A program made the position numbers and the translations under genes. Shown piece after piece: positions 6,373 through 10,998 of a stretch of 10,998 nucleotides of DNA (position 1 is its first letter; each line of letters opens with the position of its first letter). The stretch is from contig JAADHL010000117.1 in the NCBI GenBank assembly GCA_013151875.1, positions 1-10,998 on the forward strand, in the 5' to 3' direction. The notes below the pieces were generated by a model. It was not told the DNA's origin. It saw only the letters and a list, made by a program, of their open reading frames with translations, and did no database searches. The DNA is from Deltaproteobacteria bacterium. GTDB lineage: Bacteria > Myxococcota_A > UBA9042 > DTJE01.

Positions 6373-7899
6373 TTACTTGGCCCTGAAAAGCATGCCGCGC
6401 ACGGCGTGAAGGTCCGCGGGTCCTACCCCCCGAGTCACCAGCAGCACCCCCGCGAACACGGCGCCCGCCGCCAGTGAGCGAACCGGCCACGCGACGTCTG
6501 AAAGGACCAGCCGGTCCAGTCCCAGCGCAATGACGGCGCCTGTCGCGGCCAGTGTGGTGGTCCTGACCCACGCCGCTTTTGGAAACGTCATCTTAAGGTA
6601 CGCCAGGCAGATGACGGCGCCGCTCGCGCAACCAGCGGCAGTCGCTGAGGCCGCGACCGACCAGGCCCCAGGCCCATCCACCTTTCCCGGAAGCCACGCG
6701 AACAACAGACCGACCTGCACCGCCGCGGCCACGCCCCCGGAAAAAAGCGACACAAGGGGCCTGCCGGCCGATGCGAGTATAGCGTTGCCGACGAACATCA
6801 GGGACATGATGCTGACGGCCGCCAGAAGCGGCACGAGCACCTGGGAGCCACCCGCGTAGGGGGCGCCGAACAGCAGGGTCACCAGTCCGCCGCCCGTTGC
6901 GCCCAGCATCGCGGTGGCCATGCCGGACAGCACGGCGGCCAGACGCATGGCGCCTGACACGGCCGAGTCCGCGGCCGCCCCGTCACTGGCGCTGGTTGCC
7001 CTGGACACGAATGGAAAAACGACAAAGGTCAGCGAGATGACGGCCTGGTAGGGGATCGTGGCCACGTTCTTTACCGCGCCGTAGATGCCGGCGGCCATTG
7101 AAGCCATGTCCGCGGTAGAGGCGTCTGGCCACAGCGAATCCAGACCACCGCCCAGGGAGGCCTTGAGCCCGATGATGTCGGCCTGCAACAGGAGGTTCAG
7201 GACCAGAGCGTATCCGCCGAGAGGCAGCAGATAGGCCAGATATCTGACCCGGACGGGGAGGCCGGGCGGGTCGTCAGGCCCCACGCGCGCCACGAACAGG
7301 GACAGGCCCAGGACCGCCAGCGCGGCGGCGGCGAAACCGCCGAAGGCCCATGTGACCGAACCGGTTGCCACGACCAGCCCCACCATCAGGCCGGTTTTCA
7401 TTGTGGAAAACGACACGTCCAGGGCGGCCTGCCGACCGAACTGCCTGGTGCCGTTCAGGGCGCCTACCGGGACCGCGTAGTAGGCGTACGCGATCACCAC
7501 CACGGAGGCCACTCTCAATGGTGTCCCAAGACCCGGATCCAAAAGCAGGAAGCCGGCAATCCGATCCGCCAGCACGAACATGACTATGAATACAGGGCCG
7601 AACAGGAGGGTCTGGATCGTCAGTGCCGAGCGCCTTACCGAACGGACGGATGCGCCGGATTCGCTGACCAGTTTGGATACGGCCTGCACGGTGGCCGTGA
7701 TCACGACCATGGTGACCACGTTCAGCAGCCCGGACACGACCCGATAGCGCCCGAACAGCACAGGGTCGCCAAAGAGCCTCGGAAATGCCAGGGAAGCGAA
7801 AGTGGCGGTCAGCAGGAACCATATTTTGGCCCCGGTGATGAACAGGAATCCTCGGCCCGCCTGGCGGGCGTCGTCGTTTGTGGAAACGGTTGCAGTCAT
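6373..7899 (-). CDS. MOP-superfamily polysaccharide/lipid-linked glycan flippase
   Basis: This is a 508-residue inner-membrane protein with about 14 hydrophobic segments, roughly at 20-42, 49-75, 92-112, 128-148, 166-184, 187-205, 220-240, 270-298, 318-345, 354-376, 380-402, 412-434, 445-462 and 474-492. The first block GAKIWFLLTATFASLAFPRLFG, and NQLLQ-like NLLLQADIIGLK near 235-246, fit the polysaccharide transport (Wzx/PST) branch of the MOP superfamily. That branch flips undecaprenyl-linked or similar glycans to the periplasm. MurJ is a relative, but I see nothing that would make this MurJ itself. The ATG at 7899 has no clear Shine-Dalgarno. Its first bases overlap the TGA of a 5-codon frame (ATG 7913 to TGA 7896), which could couple its translation. 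It lies 104 bases downstream of the HEAT-like lipoprotein on the same strand. No glycosyltransferase is adjacent in the window. Confidence 0.88.
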   Translation of the reverse strand: MTATVSTNDDARQAGRGFLFITGAKIWFLLTATFASLAFPRLFGDPVLFGRYRVVSGLLNVVTMVVITATVQAVSKLVSESGASVRSVRRSALTIQTLLFGPVFIVMFVLADRIAGFLLLDPGLGTPLRVASVVVIAYAYYAVPVGALNGTRQFGRQAALDVSFSTMKTGLMVGLVVATGSVTWAFGGFAAAALAVLGLSLFVARVGPDDPPGLPVRVRYLAYLLPLGGYALVLNLLLQADIIGLKASLGGGLDSLWPDASTADMASMAAGIYGAVKNVATIPYQAVISLTFVVFPFVSRATSASDGAAADSAVSGAMRLAAVLSGMATAMLGATGGGLVTLLFGAPYAGGSQVLVPLLAAVSIMSLMFVGNAILASAGRPLVSLFSGGVAAAVQVGLLFAWLPGKVDGPGAWSVAASATAAGCASGAVICLAYLKMTFPKAAWVRTTTLAATGAVIALGLDRLVLSDVAWPVRSLAAGAVFAGVLLVTRGVGPADLHAVRGMLFRAK

Positions 7900-7938
7900 T
7901 GAGTGGTCCGCATTCTTGCTTTCACGGGGTACCCACGG

Positions 7939-7959
7939 TCTACGATCTACGATCGATGA
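7939..7959. repeat. Heptamer tandem repeat upstream of the flippase
   Basis: TCTACGA is repeated exactly at 7939-7945 and 7946-7952, followed by the related TCGATGA (7953-7959). The repeat lies in the 104-base gap between the HEAT-like lipoprotein stop and the flippase start. I see no clear promoter or terminator in that gap. Confidence 0.6.
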
Positions 7960-8003
7960 TCGGACTTCAATCTACACGGTGTCGCGTTCCGCCGGTCATG
8001 ATG

Positions 8004-9398
8004 TCAGGGTTGCTTTTCCTTTGAAAACCGCTGTTCCACGGCCTTGCGATAGTCGTCGCCGGTGTCCAGGAGGTTCACCAGTATGAGGAACTGCTTTTTC
8101 CTGGCCTGGGCGGCCGTCATTGAACCGGCCTTCTGCGCAGCCTTTACTTCGCCCATCATTGCCAGGCCCTCCCGGGCGTTTCGGGCCAGGCGACCCACGG
8201 TGATCTTTTCCCCCAGCACGTCTTCGAGCCCCTTGCGCGAACGGGTGAGTCTGGCGACCAGATTTGCCCTGGAAGGGTCTCCGGATGCCTTGACGCAGAC
8301 GATTCCCAGGGCGCGGTGCACCTTGTTGGGCGACTTCAGGAACCCCTTGACCACCTTCCATGCAGCGTCGGAGGCGCCTTTCCCGAATATTACCTGACGG
8401 CAGAAATCAACCATGGTCTTGATGGGGTCCTCGTAGGCCCTCGGATAGATCCCATCGTCCTTGAGGGCCTTCATCACCTCGGGCACCACGCTGAAGCCCT
8501 CGATGGCAATCAGGTATCGGGCCGCGCTCCACCGGTCGTCGGGATTCGGCCTTGCCAGCAGGAGGCGAAGGCGCTTGATCACACCCGACCTGTCGCCTTT
8601 CAGCGCCTCGGGCTTTTCCAGGGTGGCGGCAGCGGCATTGAAGGCGGCGGCGCGAATGTCCGGGTCCTGGTTCTCGTCCAGGGACAGGTCCAGAAGGTGG
8701 TCGACCGCTTCCGGGCTGTGGATCTTGCCGATCACGTCGATATGGGTGAATTTGACCACTATGTCCGGTATGGCGTGCAGAGCCTTGAATGCCTCCATAA
8801 GCTTGTGGTCCGCTTCTGCGTCCTTCAGACCCACCACGTAGTTGGCCAGCTTGTCCACCGCGAACCCGTTGCGAATCATCAGGACCGCGCCGTCCACTCC
8901 CGGCTTGCCGAGGTCGGTGATCTGGCTCACGAGGATGCGTGGTTCCACCACTTTCTTGATCTGTTCGGCGGACGAGCCCGGTCCCAGCCCCTCGAAGGCC
9001 CAGGCTGCCAGCCTTTGCTGGAATGCCAGCCGTTTGTCGTCCGATATCCGGTTGAGCCCGATGAATGCCGCGTCGCGCACCGGCGCCAGTTTTTTTGGTT
9101 CGCCCAAGAGTCCGGGCAGGCGGCTGATCAGCGAGTCGGTCAGCTTCACGGCCAGTTCGTCTCGGTCCCGACAGCCATCGAGGATGGCCCGGGTCTGCAT
9201 GGCCCAGCCCGCCTGAATCAGGGAGTTCATGGCCTCGAGCCGGGCGTCCATGGAATTGGACTCATCCTGAACATACGCCTTCAATTGCCGCACGCCGTTT
9301 TCATTGGCCGTGAATTTTTCGAAGTTTCCGGGTCCGGGGCTACCGCACGCGCACAGGAACACGGCCATCCAGAAAGCCACCAGCAATCGGATACGCAT
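8004..9398 (-). CDS. Lipoprotein with HEAT-like helical repeats
   Basis: This is a 464-residue protein of unknown specific function. Residues 1-17 form a lipoprotein signal peptide ending in LCAC, so Cys18 is the lipidated residue (Leu at -3, Ala at -1). The remainder is almost all amphipathic helix with HEAT/Armadillo character, for example DPDIRAAAFNAAAATLEK (245-262), DDRWSAARYLIAIE (287-300) with VVPEVMKALKDDG after it, and NKVHRALGIVCVKASGD (358-374). No catalytic motif is visible; such repeats usually act as protein-binding scaffolds. The ATG at 9398 is chosen because AGGAGG lies 6 bases upstream and the signal peptide begins there. A longer frame from 9437 would put 13 polar residues before it. 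The flippase gene follows on the same strand after 104 bases, and a response-regulator gene is divergent upstream. Confidence 0.85.
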   Translation of the reverse strand: MRIRLLVAFWMAVFLCACGSPGPGNFEKFTANENGVRQLKAYVQDESNSMDARLEAMNSLIQAGWAMQTRAILDGCRDRDELAVKLTDSLISRLPGLLGEPKKLAPVRDAAFIGLNRISDDKRLAFQQRLAAWAFEGLGPGSSAEQIKKVVEPRILVSQITDLGKPGVDGAVLMIRNGFAVDKLANYVVGLKDAEADHKLMEAFKALHAIPDIVVKFTHIDVIGKIHSPEAVDHLLDLSLDENQDPDIRAAAFNAAAATLEKPEALKGDRSGVIKRLRLLLARPNPDDRWSAARYLIAIEGFSVVPEVMKALKDDGIYPRAYEDPIKTMVDFCRQVIFGKGASDAAWKVVKGFLKSPNKVHRALGIVCVKASGDPSRANLVARLTRSRKGLEDVLGEKITVGRLARNAREGLAMMGEVKAAQKAGSMTAAQARKKQFLILVNLLDTGDDYRKAVEQRFSKEKQP

Positions 9399-9415
9399 GG
9401 ATTCCTCCTTCCATG
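9396..9415 (-). promoter_or_regulatory. Hairpin presenting the Shine-Dalgarno and enclosing the start codon of the HEAT-like lipoprotein
   Basis: In the mRNA, CATGGA (9415-9410) can pair with TCCATG (9401-9396) around an 8-base loop AGGAGGAA that is the Shine-Dalgarno. The ATG start codon lies in the 3' arm. The stem is only 6 base pairs, so any effect on translation would be mild. It may be coincidence. Confidence 0.35.
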
Positions 9416-9457
9416 GAAGCGTGTCTGGTTTTAGCATTCACTCATCCACTTTACAAA

Positions 9458-9477
9458 CCAGCCGGCCGGCCGGCTGG
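9458..9477. promoter_or_regulatory. 20-base perfect palindrome in a divergent intergenic region
   Basis: CCAGCCGGCCGGCCGGCTGG is exactly self-complementary, centred between 9467 and 9468. It lies about 60 bases upstream of the HEAT-lipoprotein start and about 84 bases upstream of the receiver-protein start. It could be an operator for a dimeric regulator of both genes, or a simple GCCG-repeat expansion. Nothing in the window identifies a binding protein; the nearby regulators have no DNA-binding domain. Confidence 0.4.
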
Positions 9478-9525
9478 GCGAGCTGGATCGTTGTGAGACG
9501 TCTACGAGCCGGACCTCGAAACTGA

Positions 9526-9534
9526 TGCTATACT
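9526..9534 (+). promoter_or_regulatory. Extended -10 promoter element for the receiver gene pair
   Basis: TGCTATACT combines the extended -10 TGn with TATACT (five of six consensus bases). It lies 26 bases before the ATG at 9561, giving a leader of about 20 bases that includes the Shine-Dalgarno. No -35 is found at normal spacing, which is acceptable for extended -10 promoters. Confidence 0.4.
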
Positions 9535-9560
9535 CATGCAAGCGCTGACGGAGTGTACGA

Positions 9561-10130
9561 ATGCAGGAAACCGCAACCATTCTCATCGTGGACGACGAGG
9601 AGGCCGTCCTCAACGCCCTCGAACGCTCCCTGGGCCTCGATGGTCACAACATGATCAAGACGACCGACCCACACAAGGCCCTGGAGATCGTCGGGAGCAG
9701 ACAGGTGGACGTGATCATCTCCGACCATCTCATGCCGGGGATGAAGGGACTGGATCTCCTGAGGGAAGTAAGGCGCATCAAACCAGACACGATCCGCATC
9801 ATACTGACAGGCAACGCGGACCTGGATCTGGCGATGAGGGCTATCAACGAGGGGCAGGTATATCGCTTCTTCCAGAAACCCTGGGACGATGAGAACCTGA
9901 GGCTGGACATCAGGCTGGCGCTTGCCCACAGGCGGCTGAAATCCGAAAACGAGCGTTTGACGGTCGAAGTCAACAGGCAGGCGGGCATCATTCAGGGACT
10001 GGAAAAGAAGTATCCCGGGATCGGTGATGTCCATCGAACCGAGACGGGCGCCATCGTCATCGACGACGACGACATGGAGGTTCAGCACTCGAAAACCGGC
10101 GAGATCATCATCGATGACAAGGACTTTTGA
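9561..10130 (+). CDS. Response regulator: CheY-like receiver with coiled coil and duplicated acidic tail
   Basis: The 189-residue protein has an intact receiver domain (about 5-122): acidic pair Asp11/Asp12, phospho-acceptor Asp55 in ISDHLMPGMKG, Thr83 in ILTG and Lys106 in FQKPW. A coiled-coil linker follows (about 123-150). The C-terminal tail carries two copies of an acidic motif, TGAIVIDDDD (162-171) and TGEIIIDDKD (179-188). There is no HTH, HD-GYP, GGDEF or kinase domain, so it would act by protein-protein contact or as a relay. The FFQKPWD type of receiver is common in regulators joined to HD-GYP or histidine-kinase outputs (family knowledge). GGAG lies 7 bases before the ATG, and an extended -10 sits just upstream. 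The next receiver gene begins 18 bases after the stop, suggesting one operon. Confidence 0.92.
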   Translation: MQETATILIVDDEEAVLNALERSLGLDGHNMIKTTDPHKALEIVGSRQVDVIISDHLMPGMKGLDLLREVRRIKPDTIRIILTGNADLDLAMRAINEGQVYRFFQKPWDDENLRLDIRLALAHRRLKSENERLTVEVNRQAGIIQGLEKKYPGIGDVHRTETGAIVIDDDDMEVQHSKTGEIIIDDKDF

Positions 10131-10148
10131 TCCTAATCGGATCGTCCC

Positions 10149-10958
10149 ATGAGCGAAGATAGTTCACGACCCACCGTTCTGGTGGTGGATGACGACCCGG
10201 GTTGCGTGCGGGCCGTTGGACGGATTCTGGATTACGCTGGGTTTGCGACCACTGCATGTCGCACGCTGGATGAGGCCCGGGCCGCGCTGGAAGGGTCGCT
10301 GAAGGCATGCGTGATCACCGAGTTCCGCCTTCCGGACGGGCAGGGGGTGGACTTTCTGTCCCACGCGCGCGGTCTTGACGAGCACATGGGACGCGTGATG
10401 CTTACCGGCGTCGTCGATTTCCTGGCGGTGCAGGAGGCCGTCAACCAGGGGTCGGTCCACGCTTTTTTCACCAAGCCATGGGACAACGACTCCCTGGTCC
10501 AGGGCGTCAGGTCCGTTTTGGAACAGTGTCGCCTTGCCCGCGCCAACGCGGAGATGATGGTCCGCCTGTCCGACCAGAACAGGGCGCTGGAGGCGACGGT
10601 GCGCGAAAGGACCGGGCAGCTCGAACAGGCCAAACGGGAACTGGAGGCCGTGTTCGACTCGTGGGACGACCCTGTGTCCATAGTGGATGATCGCCTGCGT
10701 GTGGTCAGGGCCAACCGGGCATTCGCCGCACAGGCCGGAATCGAAGTGACCAGGGTCCCGGGCAGTGTCTGTCACGAAATTTTGTTTGGCGATGAGACGC
10801 CGTGTCCGGACTGTCCCCTGGCGCGCGGGGATTATGGGGACGGTCCCAGGGAAGGCGTCATACGCTCAAAGGACCGCTCTTGGCGTCTTGCCACGCGGCC
10901 CTTGGACCTGGGACGCGATGGTCGTGCATTTCTGTGCCGCTACAGGCTTGTGAAGTGA
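10149..10958 (+). CDS. Receiver-PAS protein with Glu in place of the phospho-acceptor Asp
   Basis: The 269-residue protein has a CheY-like receiver domain (about 8-125), a coiled coil (about 128-168) and a PAS domain (about 168-269). The acidic pocket Asp14/Asp15, Thr86 (MLTG) and Lys109 (FTKPWD) are kept. The position aligned with Asp55 of the neighbouring regulator is Glu58 (VITEFRLPDG; GAG codon at 10320-10322), so ordinary Asp phosphorylation at this site is not expected. The PAS segment contains Cys208 and CPDC (219-222), followed by Pro-Leu, a cysteine pattern known from some PAS sensor domains that may bind metal or sense redox. There is no kinase, GGDEF or HD-GYP domain after PAS. It lies 18 bases downstream of the first receiver gene, with only a weak Shine-Dalgarno. 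The two receivers look like diverged duplicates (both read FF-x-KPWD). Confidence 0.92.
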   Translation: MSEDSSRPTVLVVDDDPGCVRAVGRILDYAGFATTACRTLDEARAALEGSLKACVITEFRLPDGQGVDFLSHARGLDEHMGRVMLTGVVDFLAVQEAVNQGSVHAFFTKPWDNDSLVQGVRSVLEQCRLARANAEMMVRLSDQNRALEATVRERTGQLEQAKRELEAVFDSWDDPVSIVDDRLRVVRANRAFAAQAGIEVTRVPGSVCHEILFGDETPCPDCPLARGDYGDGPREGVIRSKDRSWRLATRPLDLGRDGRAFLCRYRLVK

Positions 10959-10998
10959 GCATTGTTACCGCCCATCCCGAAGGCGTAACCGTTGACAT
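10955..10998 (+). CDS. Possible start of a further gene in the regulator operon (runs off right edge)
   Basis: A GTG at 10955-10957 overlaps the stop of the receiver-PAS gene (GTGA overlap) and opens a frame of 14 full codons to the edge of the window, reading MSIVTAHPEGVTVD. Stop-start overlaps of this kind are common in operons. The Shine-Dalgarno is weak (AGG at 10944-10946) and the peptide is too short to assign. It may be chance. Confidence 0.35.
   Translation, partial: MSIVTAHPEGVTVD

Noticed and set aside
6332..6400. UGA of truA, and other TGA stops, as selenocysteine codons
   Set aside because: truA already ends at the family's usual point. Translation past the TGA stops I checked gives short or non-homologous sequence, so no selenoprotein is supported in this window.
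5444..6571. 375-codon open frame on the minus strand
   Set aside because: It lies antisense to truA and overlaps the flippase end in another frame. truA motifs decide the coding strand.
8316..9434. 372-codon open frame on the plus strand
   Set aside because: It is the opposite strand of the HEAT-like lipoprotein gene, which has a strong Shine-Dalgarno and lipobox. The antisense translation is rich in His, Gln and Gly without domains.

Overview
The window is GC-rich (my estimate is low-to-mid 60s percent) with tightly packed bacterial genes. It encodes several predicted lipoproteins, one carrying tandem PPC-like modules with paired cysteines, and CheY-type regulators without DNA-binding domains. 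Together with a selenocysteine synthase and a bacterial-type AdoMet decarboxylase, this suggests a Gram-negative bacterium of the Myxococcota or a related 'deltaproteobacterial' lineage. The taxonomic guess is inference. I see no insertion sequence, phage gene, integrase, CRISPR array, rRNA or tRNA.

Layout. (1) Positions 1-1679, minus strand: selA, and overlapping its 3' end by 8 bases an unknown Lys/Asp/Glu-rich protein that runs off the left edge. (2) Positions 1862-2404, plus strand: a small Ala/Lys/Glu-rich helical lipoprotein with CX3C motifs at both ends, divergent from selA. (3) Positions 2492-6334, plus strand: a sigma70-like promoter, a roughly 120-base leader that can fold, speD (TTG start), an 825-residue secreted or lipid-anchored protein with Ig/cadherin-like domains and four PPC-like repeats, and truA. 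The gaps between these three genes are 29 and 24 bases, so they probably form one transcription unit. (4) Positions 6373-9398, minus strand: a MOP-family polysaccharide flippase and, upstream of it, a HEAT-like lipoprotein. (5) Positions 9561-10998, plus strand: two adjacent receiver-domain proteins and possibly the start of a third gene. The first receiver looks phosphorylatable. The second has Glu in place of the phospho-accepting Asp and carries a cysteine-bearing PAS domain.

Functions. selA, speD and truA cover selenocysteine synthesis, polyamine synthesis and tRNA modification. The flippase implies export of a lipid-linked glycan. The lipoproteins are envelope proteins of unknown role. 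The two regulators look like part of a larger phosphorelay or cyclic-dinucleotide signalling locus continuing to the right.

I found no defence or mobile system. The better leads are the degenerate receiver paired with an intact one, the acidic duplicated tail of the first regulator, the twin-CX3C lipoprotein, the A-tract repeats in the gene coupled to selA, and the structured leader of speD.
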